In this document: piece after piece, positions 23,304 to 33,289 of the stretch | Layout of the letters: every line of letters begins with the position of its first letter | Numbering within the stretch: the first letter of the stretch is position 1 | Made by a program: the position numbers and the translations under genes | Origin: Arcuatula senhousia | Lineage: Eukaryota > Mollusca > Bivalvia > Mytilida > Mytilidae | Direction of reading: 5' to 3' | Length of the DNA: 64,000 bases | Assembly (NCBI GenBank): GCA_963971305.1 | Contig: OZ020305.1 | Location: 14,355,001-14,419,000 of the forward strand | Notes under the pieces: model-generated | Seen by the model: the letters and a program-made list of their open reading frames with translations, nothing else | What the model was told of the DNA's origin: nothing | Databases searched by the model: none

Positions 23304-24308
23304 ACAGCCTTATTGGTAAGACGTATATAATTTCCTAAGGGTCATGTAATAAGAATACATCTTGAAGCACCGTTTAAAACATCAAGAGTGCTATTGGTAC
23401 CGATAGTTTGTTAGTCACACGTTCTAGTTCAAGTAGATAAAGGAAAGATATGGATAGAAATTTCAATATAGTATAGTATAAGAATTTTAGATAAAATAAA
23501 ACCAATTAAAAAATAGTATGACCAGTAAATATCAGTAGATCTTTCAGCGATATATTAGATTGTTAGAAGTTGGTTTTTTTTTTCATTTTTCAAATAATAA
23601 ATGAAATCGGAGGCGATGTTCCTACTTCTGTTTTGTTAAAATGATGGTAGATATTAAAAAAATCGTCTGTATATGAACCAGCTAACGTAGTGTGTCAATG
23701 GCATAGGGGTCTACTATATAGTCTCTACTAAAAACTACCAAATCAGTCATTAAACAACGCCTAAGAGTAACACAAGAGTCGAGCGTTAGTGCTTCCACCG
23801 GGTAATCTTTCCTCAGAATACCTATCCAGCACATTAAAGGACGTACGTCATTGAATCACGTAAAACAAGGAGGCGAATGGATATTCCAACCGTGATAGAA
23901 TAAAATATCATATCCAGGAAAAATACATGATGGTGTCAACTTTATAACTTTTTGTAAAATATTTTCTATAACTGTGCATCTCTATCTAAATTCAGTCTCC
24001 TGCTCGACGGATAAATGAGCGTTTATGCTATTCCATTGACCCATGTGATAATTTTTAATATAAATATAGGGTGATTTGTTTTATAGAAATAGTCTCTCTA
24101 GGCTCACATAAGAAATCAATCCAGTTGTTAAGATACCAATACGCAAAAAAAAAGAAAAATCATATGAAAATTATTTACCTGCTTAAATGCTTACATTAAG
24201 GATTTCTATTGATTTTGAACTAAATAGGTTATTACAGGAAATTAGCACCTCTTCGAAAATTGGTCCTTCCGCGGCAACTACTCCCTAAATCCTTGTTGAT
24301 AACCACCG
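23304..24308. other. No gene recognised
   Basis: AT-rich, no exon, RNA gene or element end recognised by eye. Confidence 0.4.
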
Positions 24309-24773
24309 AGAATTACATCGATTTCCTTAGCAGAGCGTCACGTCTAACGCACAAATTGCTCACACAAGGTTATGTTGCTCCTCGGTTGCTGTCTTCACTC
24401 AAGACATTTTACGGAAGACATCATGCACTTATAGACAGATATATATGGGATTTCGATCTCTCAGACGAGTGCAGATGTTGGTTGTTATGGGGTTTTGTTT
24501 TGTCTTCTTTTACCGGATTTGACACACTGATTTGACCGTTGGCTACGCGACGGGTGTGCTATAGCGGGCAGGAATTGCTTACTCTTCCGGAACACCTGAG
24601 TTCGCACTTGTGTCGACTTGAGTTCGCGTTGTTGATTAATATTCAGTTATTTTTGTGCTTCTGTGTTTTACATGTTGTCTGTTTTTGTCCCGTTCTTGTT
24701 GGTATTTACTGGTTTTGTCTCTGCCCTTTTGGACTTTTGACATTCGGATACCCCATTGGTACCTCTGCTTCAT
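24309..24773 (+). mobile_element. Penelope-like retroelement, 3' copy D
   Basis: Homology to copy A starts at the YIDFL codons and covers the RT C-terminus ('RLTHKLLTQGYVAPRLLSSL') and the whole untranslated tail to 'ggtacctctgctt'. It differs from copy A by more substitutions and small indels than copy B does, so it is older. No catalytic motif is included. Confidence 0.75.
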
Positions 24774-24944
24774 TGATATAGTTGGTGGCAAACTTCAAGA
24801 CGATATGCAGCGAGTACGTGCTCCAACGTAGGCTGCTGGATGTTAAGTTTAAGAAGGTGACATACACAAGTGGTTACATAATGTACTAACGTGTTTGCCT
24901 TGCTAAAGACTAAGTTCCCGTTGTTGAAATTCTGTTCGGTTGAG

Positions 24945-25010
24945 TTTAGTCGTTGCCCTTTCCGACTTCTGACAGTCGAATGTCCCATTTGTGCCTGCAT
25001 CTTATTAACA
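24945..25010 (+). mobile_element. Degenerate Penelope-like tail
   Basis: 'cgttgccctttccgacttct' and 'cccatttgtgcctgcatctt' align with the terminal 65 bp of the copy A tail with several changes. Confidence 0.45.
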
Positions 25011-25084
25011 AGAAATGCGGAATTTGTTATTTATAACATTTTTAAGTTTGGATTTTGCTTTCTAGGACATTTTTTTGATTTAGA

Positions 25085-25320
25085 GAGTGCGGGGGCTGAG
25101 AGGTTTAGGTACTTGCCTGTAAATCACAGGTCGAAACCTTTGTGGGTTCGAGCACGTGTGAAGGTTTCTTCCAAGCCTTGCCGTTTCACCCGATTTTCCA
25201 GCACAAGCATGGCGCCCATGCAAGTGCCTCTTATAAGCCTAACGGTCGTTAATCTTGCCGGTCAAGCTATTTGGAGCTTATGTTATTTGTTTGACTGTGC
25301 ACAGTACCGATGCGAAATCA
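25085..25320 (+). mobile_element. tRNA-like SINE (degraded)
   Basis: The head 'tgagaggtttaggtacttgcc' followed by GGGTTCGAGC at about 25143 gives an A-box/B-box arrangement. The downstream part ('gtttcacccgattttccagc') is not shared elsewhere in the window. No target duplication was resolved. Confidence 0.45.
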
Positions 25321-25379
25321 CTGGCGTTTAATCAATCTTACCTTTACCGATTAACCTTTTTAATGCTATGCGTGGTATT

Positions 25380-25505
25380 TTTAACTAGAGTCAATAGCAA
25401 AACGACCATCGTCTCATTGAAGGCTGCCGGGTGACATTGTTTTCTATTACGGATTTTTAAATTACCGTTATGTAGGTTATGTTGCTTACACCTATTCTAC
25501 ATCGG
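25380..25505 (+). repeat. 3' fragment of the ~640-bp repeat
   Basis: 'ctcattgaaggctgccggg' and 'acacctattctacatcgg' match the terminal part of 11490-11600. It is degraded. Confidence 0.4.
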
Positions 25506-25695
25506 GTGTAGGTAATCATCGAGTTCGTGTCAGAGTTCGAGTTACGGCTCGAGTTCGATTTAAAGTTCGAGTTGAAATTTGAGCAAACTCGAAACAATGA
25601 TTTTTTATGGCAATAATCGAGTTACGACTCGAGTTCGAGTTAGAGTTCAAGTAACAGACCGAGTTAGAGTTCAAGTTACAAAACGAGTTGTATAT
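25505..25695 (+). repeat. GAGTT-type hexamer array, copy 1
   Basis: The array is built from variants of GAGTTC, GAGTTA and GAGTTG. It matches the array at 27880-28072 in reverse complement, including the unique flank 'gtgtaggtaatcatcgagtt' and the internal 'ttatggcaataat'. Confidence 0.7.
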
Positions 25696-25933
25696 CTATT
25701 TTTTGGCACACTTTCTTTCTCATTTATATTTGCAACTCTGCTGCATGTAACCAGCAATCTACTTTGAGATGCTAACTTAGTAAGGTACTGATTCATATTA
25801 ATAATGCGGTTACAGATAAAAACCCGACTTCAATGGAAATATATTTACCTTGGATGTTTATTTTACTTCTTTAACAAATTCGGAATCTATTAAAATGCTT
25901 CTGACGCAAAATTTCTAACACAGCGTTATGTTA

Positions 25934-26199
25934 GGGAGCAACCATTTGATTTTTTTTTCGGGGAGCGGGGCGGGGAGCTATGATGAATTTGAAATATATT
26001 GTAAAAGGCAGGATGCCAAAAATCAGGAAATTAAAAGGAAAAAAGGCAGGACGGTGTTTTTGCCCGAAAAAGATTATGTTAAGTTTAAAAAAAAAATTCA
26101 CGCAAAACAAAAATTCCAGGCTTCGATTTTTCAAAAATAAAAAGGCGGGAGGAAGGAAATATCCATAGCCCCCCTCTTAAAAATCTAATGGTCGTTCCC
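25934..26199. mobile_element. Harbinger-like MITE with TTA duplication
   Basis: The terminal inverted repeats GGGAGCAACCATTTGATTTTT and the imperfect reverse complement AAAAATCTAATGGTCGTTCCC are flanked by TTA on both sides (25931-25933 and 26200-26202). A 3-bp TTA/TWA duplication is characteristic of PIF/Harbinger. The interior ORFs are Lys-rich translations of A-rich DNA and are not genes. Confidence 0.6.
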
Positions 26200-26442
26200 T
26201 TACTGTTCGATTGTTATTGTCTTTATTCAAGGAACTTGATAGAAAACAAGTAAATCTGTGAGCTATTGCTCACAAGTGATACGCCCACTCCCAAAATAAT
26301 ACCTTGCGTTAAAAAGTATTCGGTAAAGTATAACAGCATGTATACAAAGGATAAAGTTATAGAAAAAAAAAACCAGACATTTACGTCATACAGTTGCTTA
26401 GAAATATAAATGACAACAAAGTTCCAGACAATAAATTTTGCT

Positions 26443-26488
26443 ACGACTGACGCGCGTTTCGTCTATTCAAGACTCACCAGAGGCGCTC
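26443..26488 (-). ncRNA. Type I hammerhead ribozyme motif, unit 1
   Basis: Minus-strand order: stem I; core CUGGUGA (26480-26474); stem II GUCU/AGAC with loop UGAAU (26473-26461); GAAA (26460-26457); a short stem III; and cleavage triplet GUC (26451-26449). The core differs from CUGANGA at A6 (G here), and stem I has one mismatch in six pairs. Activity is doubtful. Confidence 0.65.
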
Positions 26489-26799
26489 TACCATAAATAT
26501 TGAAAATGCCAAACACTGTATGAATATGAAGAGCATAGAACAATATAACCAAAAATACCAAACTGGGGAACCAAATTATTACTAAGATATTCAACCTATG
26601 TCTGGGGTAGGAAGAACCTTAGGGTTTAGACAATTTTGAAATTTAGACGGATAATTTAAAGCTTTGATGTATTCTCCAACTCAAAAGTGTTGGTGCCGGA
26701 GCGGGCTAACCTCGGGGAATTTAAACTCCACCAGCAGTGCTAACCTTCACGTGTGTTCGAAATACAAATGACAACAAGTTCCAGACAATAAATTTTGCT

Positions 26800-26843
26800 A
26801 CGCCTGACGCGCGTTTCGTCTATTCAAGACTCACCAGAGGCGC
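26800..26843 (-). ncRNA. Type I hammerhead ribozyme motif, unit 2
   Basis: Same layout, with stem I GCGCCU pairing fully with AGGCGU (26843-26838 with 26805-26800), core CUGGUGA (26837-26831), stem II GUCU/AGAC, GAAA and GUC (26808-26806). Only core position A6 departs from consensus. Confidence 0.7.
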
Positions 26844-27157
26844 TCTACCAAAAATATTGAAAATGCCAAACACTGTATGAATATGAAGAGCATAGAACAA
26901 TATAACCAAAAATACCAAACTGGGGAACCAAATTATTACTAAGATATTCAACCTATGTCTGGGGTAGGAAGAACCTTAGGGTTTAGACAATTTTGAAATT
27001 TAGATGGATAATTTAAAGCATTGATGTATTCTCCAACTCAAAAGTGTTGGTGCCGGAGCGGGCTAACCTCGGGGAATTTAAACTCAACCAGCAGTGCTAA
27101 CCTTCACGTGTGTTCGAAATACAAATGACAACAAAGTTCCAGACAATAAATTTTGCT

Positions 27158-27201
27158 ACGCCTGACGCGCGTTTCGTCTATTCAAGACTTACCAGAGGCG
27201 C
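27158..27201 (-). ncRNA. Type I hammerhead ribozyme motif, unit 3 (damaged)
   Basis: Same fold, but the core reads CUGGUAA: A6 is G and the catalytic G8 is A. It should be inactive. The unit is truncated just beyond the ribozyme. Confidence 0.6.
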
Positions 27202-27222
27202 TCTACCAAAAATAGTGAAAAA

Positions 27223-27767
27223 TTACAGAAGGACGAACGAAAGAACGGACGGGTAGACAAGGGTAAAACAGGAAACCCCTTTTCTTCGAAGCGATGCCTG
27301 ACTGACCTTGAAAGGGGAGGCACGTTACAACTCATCATAATAAAACTGTGTACCAAAGTAGAAATAAATTCCATTAAGCAGATACCGTGAAATCTATTAC
27401 GACAAATTGTCCTTAAAATTTTGACCCTTAAAATGTTCGCTAAGAAAACAGAGAGTAGATGCGAAACTGTCATGAAAAGGGAGAGACGCGGTACAACTCA
27501 CGGACTGACGGACGGACAGACGGAGGGACAGGGTGATTGCAATATGGCCCCTCTCTTACAAGTGGGGGTATAATATAAAAGTTTTTATTATAACCCCACT
27601 TGTACATTGGGCGTAAAATTGCCACATTGGTACATATTTGCTTCTTGTCAACAGTCTTTGTGACATTTTGTAAATATGTACATTTATTGGTTTTAAATCA
27701 TTTCTACACACACATTTATAAATGCGTATATTGCAAGGCGACAACCTAAACCAGTTTAAAAAAAGCA
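27223..27767. other. No gene recognised; dispersed-repeat fragment
   Basis: Sequence near 27470-27560 contains 'gacggacggacagacggagg' and 'tgcaatatggcccctctctt', like a bivalve dispersed repeat. Nothing coding is recognised. Confidence 0.35.
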
Positions 27768-27842
27768 GAGGTACCAATGGGGTATCTGAATGTCAAAAGT
27801 CCGAAAGGGCAGAGACAAAACCAGTAAACACCAACAAGTGGT
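27768..27842 (-). mobile_element. Penelope-like tail-only fragment F
   Basis: On the minus strand this is the last ~75 bp of the copy A tail: 'gttggtgtttactggttttg' through 'ggtacctctgc'. It is a strongly 5'-truncated retrocopy or a remnant. Confidence 0.65.
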
Positions 27843-27879
27843 TTGTTTGACAACTTTCATGTAATTGCGCCAAAGTCAA

Positions 27880-28072
27880 TATCCTACTCGAACTCTAACT
27901 CGATCTGTAACTCGAACACTAACTCGTTCTCGAGTTATTACTCTATTATTGCCATAAAAATATATTGTTACGAGTTAGCTCAAATTTCAACTCGAACTAG
28001 AGTCATAACTCAAACTTTAACTTGAACTGTAAATCTGACTCGAACTCAAACTCGTCGATTACCTACACCCTT
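27880..28072 (-). repeat. GAGTT-type hexamer array, copy 2 (inverted)
   Basis: Reverse complement of the 25505-25695 array, including 'cgattacctacaccc' at the outer end. The two arrays face each other across about 2.2 kb. Confidence 0.7.
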
Positions 28073-28117
28073 CAACGTCTCTTTATCTTTTATTAATATG
28101 TATAAGAAAATTGATTA

Positions 28118-28118
28118 A

Positions 28119-28184
<66 letters not shown>

Positions 28185-28187
28185 AAT

Positions 28188-28226
<39 letters not shown>
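28118..28226 (+). repeat. GAT trinucleotide microsatellite
   Basis: About 36 copies of GAT/ATG with one imperfection ('gataatatgatg'). The His/Ile-rich ORF on the other strand is its translation. Confidence 0.95.
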
Positions 28227-28302
28227 TATCGGATCACAAAGCCAATAGAGTTTTTTTTTGGTTATATATTTTAAATTATTTAACATCAATTATTGATTAG
28301 TT

Positions 28303-28735
28303 TTTAGGAAGAGCCTTATGAGGTCATATAGCTATCTGATTTTCGCGTTTTTATTCGTCTAGACAGGGTAAATCGGTCAGTCAATATTGCTACCAGAGAA
28401 TCTATTTCCGAACATTGATCGTGTATTGTATTTTAAATATTATACGGAGTGTCTTAAATAAGAGGTGCATATTTATACCCCAACATAAATGCGATATAAA
28501 TGTGCACTACATATCGTGTATCAATACTCGTTGACGTTTACTTAAGCATTGTTGACCTTTGACCTTTGATCAAGTGGGCAGAGCTAAATTACAGATTTCT
28601 TGAAAAATGTGTAAGTGTGCTGAGCAAACAAACAAAACTGATGTGCTATGTTTCAAGTTTATGAAAAACAGATCATTCTTTATTTTTAGTGCTTAGATTC
28701 TGCCTTTTAACGCTTTAGCGCTTTGATTTATGTAT
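28303..28735 (-). repeat. Dispersed ~440-bp repeat carrying a DR1 motif, copy 2
   Basis: Reverse complement of 17440-17885 with scattered substitutions. It runs from 'ttaggaagagccttatg' to 'cgctttagcgctttgat'. Confidence 0.65.
28553..28565 (-). promoter_or_regulatory. DR1 nuclear-receptor half-site pair
   Basis: TGACCT-T-TGACCT on plus, i.e. a perfect AGGTCA direct repeat with one-base spacing on minus, kept in both copies of the repeat. Confidence 0.4.
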
Positions 28736-29089
28736 AGCATATAATTATACGTTTTATTTATTTACGATCCATTACCGGTCTTTGAGAGAAGCGTTGACCT
28801 TTTTTTTCAGATCTTTTTTATTTTATAAAAGGATATGGTGTAAATAAACATGAGATATATGTACACTCCAACTGGCATTAATTTCTATGAGCTGTATACC
28901 CATTTCAGAATCATTGTACTGATCAACAGTACTAAAACCCATCTGGTTTTAAACGTTTATTGCCAAGTGCTTTCGACGACTGACGAGGAAAAATAGTTAT
29001 TAGCCATTATTGCATAAGACCGAATTTGCATCAAATATTTTTAATAATTAAACGTTCAAAACAAAATTATAATCAACGTCTATTAATAA

Positions 29090-30049
29090 ATAATCGACAT
29101 GCTCAACTTTCTTATTGACAACATATTTGTTCAGTTTGGTGGACGTGTTTTTCAGCAAACAATAGGGATTCCAATGGGCACTAATTGTGCACCTTTGCTT
29201 GCTGATTTGTTTCTTCATTCATATGAAGCAGACTTCTTGCAATCTCTTCTAGACAAAAAAGACCGTAGACTAGCTTTCTCTTTCAACCTCACGTTCCGTT
29301 ATATTGATGATGTCCTTTCACTAAACAATTCTCGATTTGGTGACTTTCTCCATCTCATATATCCACAGGAGCTTGAGATAAAGGACACAACGGATTCTAG
29401 GAAGTCTGCTTCATATTTAGATCTTCATCTCGAAATTGACTCTCAAGGAAGACTTTCAACAAGGCTCTATGACAAACGTGATGACTTCAACTTTCCAATC
29501 GTCAACTTCCCCTTCTTGTGTAGCAATATTCCGTCAGCTCCAGCTTATGGAGTTTACGTATCTCAATTGATTCGTTACTCCAGAGCGTGCGGGACTTACA
29601 TCGATTTCCTTAGCAGAGCGACACGTCTGACGCAAAAATTGCTCACACAGGGTTATGTTGCTCCTCGGTTGCTGTCTTCACTCAAGAAATTTTACGGAAG
29701 ACATCATGCACTTATAGACAAATATGGGATTTCGATCTCTCAGATGAGTGCAGATGTTGGTTTGTCATAGAATGTTGTTTTGTCTTCCTTTACTGGATTT
29801 GACATGCTGAATGGACTATTGGCAACGCGACGGGTGTGCTATAGCAAGCAGGAACTGCTTACTCTTCCGGAGCACCTGAGTTCACTCTTGTTTCGACTGG
29901 AGTTCGCGTTGTTGATTGATATTCAGTTGTTTTGTGTTTCCATGTTTTACGTGTTGTCTGTTTTTGTCCCGTTCTTGTTTGTGTTTACTGGTTTAGTCTC
30001 TGCCCTTTCGGACTTTTGACATTCGGATACCCCATTGGTACCTCTGCTT
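29090..30049 (+). mobile_element. Penelope-like retroelement, 5'-truncated copy B
   Basis: Nearly identical to the matching part of copy A from 'aataatcgacatgctcaact' to 'ggtacctctgctt', but with a different 5' truncation point and different flanks. That indicates an independent recent insertion, not a local duplication. Confidence 0.8.
29099..29770 (+). CDS. Penelope-like reverse transcriptase fragment (copy B)
   Basis: 223 codons open from an internal Met (MLNFLIDNIFVQFGG) to the same SADVGLS stop as copy A. It keeps IGIPMGTNCAPLLADLF and the catalytic RYIDDVLSL but lacks the motif A region, so the protein cannot be a complete polymerase. Differences from copy A are few (for example Leu to Phe in 'RRLAFSF' and Gly to Ser in 'DFLSRA'), and no stop codons have accumulated. 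No endonuclease domain follows, and the downstream ORF is the untranslated tail. Confidence 0.7.
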   Translation: MLNFLIDNIFVQFGGRVFQQTIGIPMGTNCAPLLADLFLHSYEADFLQSLLDKKDRRLAFSFNLTFRYIDDVLSLNNSRFGDFLHLIYPQELEIKDTTDSRKSASYLDLHLEIDSQGRLSTRLYDKRDDFNFPIVNFPFLCSNIPSAPAYGVYVSQLIRYSRACGTYIDFLSRATRLTQKLLTQGYVAPRLLSSLKKFYGRHHALIDKYGISISQMSADVGLS

Positions 30050-30781
30050 ATTTAATTTTTTAAATTATATTGTCATTCGTTCTTGCCATCATTGTTATAA
30101 AACATTCCTCGATCCTTTTGAAGCACCATTGTATACAATATGACACTGAGCCGCTGCTTCTGAATTATTACCTTGCGTTCCACAATAGGGTTCAACATAT
30201 ATTTTGAAAATATTAAAATATAACTGATAAGATTAAAAGACCAGTATTGCAGTTCAAATGTAATTTATTAAATAATTTATAGATAGCAAAATATATTTTA
30301 CAACATAATACAATGATCTGATGAAATAGTGATCAATCAATGACACCTATTTATATGTACTAAATCAAAAATCATGTATATGCATTATGTATATTTGTAT
30401 ACTAGTAACTAATCCTGAAAAAAAAACTATAATTTCTTGATATTTGAACATAGGTTTAGTTTGGCACATATATCACTGGTTTGTCATTCACTTGTCTTGT
30501 TTTATATACTATGACATTCAATTTGAGATTGATCATCCCAGTTCGACATTTAAACTATCTGTTAGCATTTCTATATTGCACGTAGGATTCTCAAATTGAT
30601 CATTATATTAGGTACAAGAAGGTCGATGTTTTAACCTCTTACCGTCTTCATTTGGCAATATATTGTTTTCGTATAAAAAATGTTTTACGAACTTTTTTAA
30701 TATTAAGCTTAATTTTAATACATGCTTGTCGTTTTAGTTTTGTAGCTCCAGAAATTCTTTTATAGATGAACACTAATTTAA
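30050..30781. other. No gene recognised
   Basis: AT-rich. A fragment near 30515-30580 ('tgagattgatcatcccagtt') resembles the end of the ~285-bp repeat. Confidence 0.35.
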
Positions 30782-31968
30782 ACAAGAGGCTCCCAGGAGC
30801 CTGAATCGCTCACCTGGTCTTAATGTCAACCCTTTGAAGACTTTTGTATAGCTAAATGAGCTGAATGTTTAAGCAATAAAAAGCTTTTCTCTATCTGCAA
30901 TAGTTTTCATTCCAAAGCAAAAAACACTATTTTTCATCTTTAAAGGGCCATAACCCCTTAAAGGGGTCATCTGACAACTTTGACCCTAAAAAGACTTTTG
31001 TAGAGCTAATTAAGCTGAACATTTAAGCAAGCAACATCTTTTCTCTATCTGCAAAACTTTTCTTTCTTTAGGCCAAAAACACTATTTTTTGCCTTTAAGG
31101 GGCCGTAACCACTATAAGGGGTCATCTGGCAACTTTGACCCTATGGAAACTTTTGTGTAGCTAAATGAGCTGAACATTTAAGCATGCAACATCTTTTCTC
31201 TATCTGCAATAGTTTTCATTCTATAAGCCAAAAACACTATTTTTTGCCTTTAAGGGGCCGTAACCCCTATAAGGGGTCATCTGACAACTTCGACCCTATG
31301 GAGGCTTGTGTAGAGCTAAACGAGCTGAACATTTAAGCAAGCAACAGCTTTTCTCTACCTGCAATAGTTTTCATTCTATAGGCCAAAAACTCTATTTTTT
31401 GCCTTTAAGGGGCCATAACCCCTATAAGGGGTCATCTGACAAGTTTGACCTTATGGAGACTTTTGTAGAGCTAAATGAGCTGAACATCTAAGCAAGCAAC
31501 AGCTTCTCTCTATCTGCAATAGTTTTCATTCCATAGGCCAAAAACATGAAAAAATGCTATTTTTCACCTTTAAGGGGCCATAACTCCCATAAGGGGTCAT
31601 CTGACAACTTCGACTCAATGGAGACTTTTGTAGAGCTTTTGATGCTGAAGCAGTAACGTGGCATCAGATTTCATCTATCTCTTATACTTTTTGATTTACA
31701 AGTCAAAAACAGTAGTCTGACCCCCTGGTCTATTTTTAGCAACGGCGGCCATGTTTTTCGACGAATCAAAAATTCCCACATCAGTTCTGTGGGGGATACC
31801 CTAAAGTACCACCAGACCAAATTTGGTTTGAATCTGTGCAGCCGTTTCAGAGGAGAAGAAGTTTGAAGAAAAGTTAACGACGACGACGACGACGGACGAC
31901 GACGGACGACGACGACGGACGCCAAGTGATGGCAATAGCTCACCTGGCCTTTGGCCAGGTGAGCTAAA
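30782..31968 (+). repeat. Hairpin-ended dispersed repeat, copy 3 (best preserved)
   Basis: It starts 'acaagaggctcccaggagcc' and ends with AGCTCACCTGGCC-TTT-GGCCAGGTGAGCT, a perfect 13-bp stem, followed by AAA. The interior has about five internal units of ~150 bp ('gggtcatctgacaactt', 'tctatctgcaatagttttca'). A 'gacgacgacgacggacg' stretch precedes the end. No coding capacity. Confidence 0.8.
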
Positions 31969-32730
31969 TATGAGCATTGATACCGCTTGTTCAGCTCCTA
32001 CCATTTTAATTAAGTTGATTGTTGTTTTTTTCAGATTCCTTGTGGGTTATTTAAATTGCGCCGTTTTCATGTACAATTCAGTCTTCAAATCCATTTTAAA
32101 CTTATCTCGTATTTGGAAGACCCCCTGAGCTCAAGGTGTGATATTGTTGTTAGGTTAACTCTCATCTATCTATTTTTTAATATTGGAAAACAAGCTTCAT
32201 GTCAATTTCTCTCCTGTTTGCTGTATTGCCATATTTTTGTCCCTGTCAAAGGACACCATGGTTCCTTTGGACCATGTCATACATGTCAAGAGTCGGAATA
32301 TTTGTTTAATGGGTCTTTCGTTGATAATTTAGGGATTCATGTTAATCTTAAGTCAATGTATGTATTGCATTTTTAGCCTTGGACTACTGCAAGACGGCGA
32401 CCAGCGACCTCTGGTTATGTTTAAGATTGCTTGCTCCTTTTTAATGTGATTATTTAAATTGTCGTGTCTTTATGTTGGTTGTGTCGCGTACATTTATTCC
32501 ACATCTTTTCATCGTCTATTAAGAAATGTTCATCCCGATTGTTATAAAATAACAACTAAATATAGAAATGATTTATAATTAGTGAATAACGTCTATCCTT
32601 GATGAATTGTTTTATTATGACATAAATGTAATAGATGTATGATATGGAGGACGCCTGGAACGACATTTATGAATGGATTTATGTTTACTTATTGAGAATA
32701 TATGAATATTCAGCAGTTATTCTGGTTTTG
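31969..32730. other. No gene; repeat 3' fragment at 32385-32520
   Basis: 32385-32520 ends 'cgcgtacatttattccacat', the 3' end of the ~640-bp repeat. The rest has no recognised gene. The ORF at 32056-32376 has no domain I recognise. Confidence 0.4.
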
Positions 32731-32994
32731 ATTAGTTTTTGGCTGTTTGTTGTACTGAGATGATCACCTATAAATATCCCTTATATATCTTTAAAACCGT
32801 GTTGTGATGAACCTAAAGAAAGGAAGGGGGAAGTTTGCCGAGCCATAAAACCTGGTTTAACCCATCGTTTTTTTTAATTGCATGTACCAAGTCAGGACCA
32901 TTGCGATCTTCAATTTCACGATCCGGTATTTCTTCGCTGTTTTTATGGAAATTTGTGATTAATCCACCAAGTTCGGCAATTTTGTTATTACCTT
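32731..32994 (+). repeat. ~285-bp retro-like repeat
   Basis: Full-length-like copy from 'attagtttttggctgtttgt' to 'ttttgttattacct'. Contains 'gatcacctataaatatccct', 'cataaaacctggtttaaccc' and 'tgtaccaagtcaggaccatt'. Confidence 0.65.
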
Positions 32995-33171
32995 TATTAA
33001 GCGTGTCTTCATTAACATATTGCATGAAAAACAATCTAGTAGACCTGTAGTTAACTTGTGTTTGTTGATACATTAACATGTTTTTACAAAAGACCCGAAT
33101 TTAACCTATTCTTTTAACCACCTGCGTGTAATCCTCTGATGAGTATTGAAAAAGAGTTTTAAAATCCTCTA

Positions 33172-33281
33172 TCTTTTACATGTTGTCTGTTTTTGTCCCG
33201 TTCTTGTTTGTGTTTACTGGTTTTGTCTCTGCCCTTTCGGATTTTTGACATTTGGATACCCCATTGGTACCTCTGCTTCTA
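33172..33281 (+). mobile_element. Penelope-like tail-only fragment E
   Basis: Only the last ~110 bp of the copy A tail is present ('tgttgtctgtttttgtcccg' to 'ggtacctctgctt'). TCTATC occurs at both borders (33166-33171 and about 33281-33287), consistent with a target duplication around a severely 5'-truncated retrocopy. Confidence 0.65.
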
Positions 33282-33289
33282 TCACTTGT

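Larger units (their letters stand above)
26400..27222 (-). mobile_element. Retrozyme: 358-bp tandem with hammerhead ribozymes
   Basis: Two complete units and a partial third repeat with spacing 357-358 bp ('acgcgcgtttcgtctattca' near 26450, 26808 and 27166). Each unit carries, on the minus strand, a type I hammerhead fold, so a transcript would be expected to release monomers that can circularise if the ribozymes were active. Tandem hammerheads separated by a few hundred bases and without an ORF define retrozymes, which I recall being described from mussels among other animals. Each unit also has a tRNA-like stretch ('ggttagc' ... 'gagtttaaattcc' on the minus strand). The mobilising reverse transcriptase is unknown. 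Confidence 0.75.

Noticed and set aside
25928..26168. Lys-rich ORFs of 60-70 codons on both strands
   Set aside because: They lie within the Harbinger-like MITE and reflect A-rich DNA.
28083..28289. His/Ile-rich 68-codon ORF on the minus strand
   Set aside because: It is the translation of the GAT microsatellite and has no independent coding evidence.
31900..31968. Helitron 3' terminus
   Set aside because: The hairpin followed by CTAA is suggestive, but no 5' TC end, no RepHel gene and no insertion between A and T could be shown. It is kept as a hypothesis only.
33136..33160. 'ctgatgag' on plus as a hammerhead core
   Set aside because: No paired stem II and no GAAA followed by a stem III and GUC.
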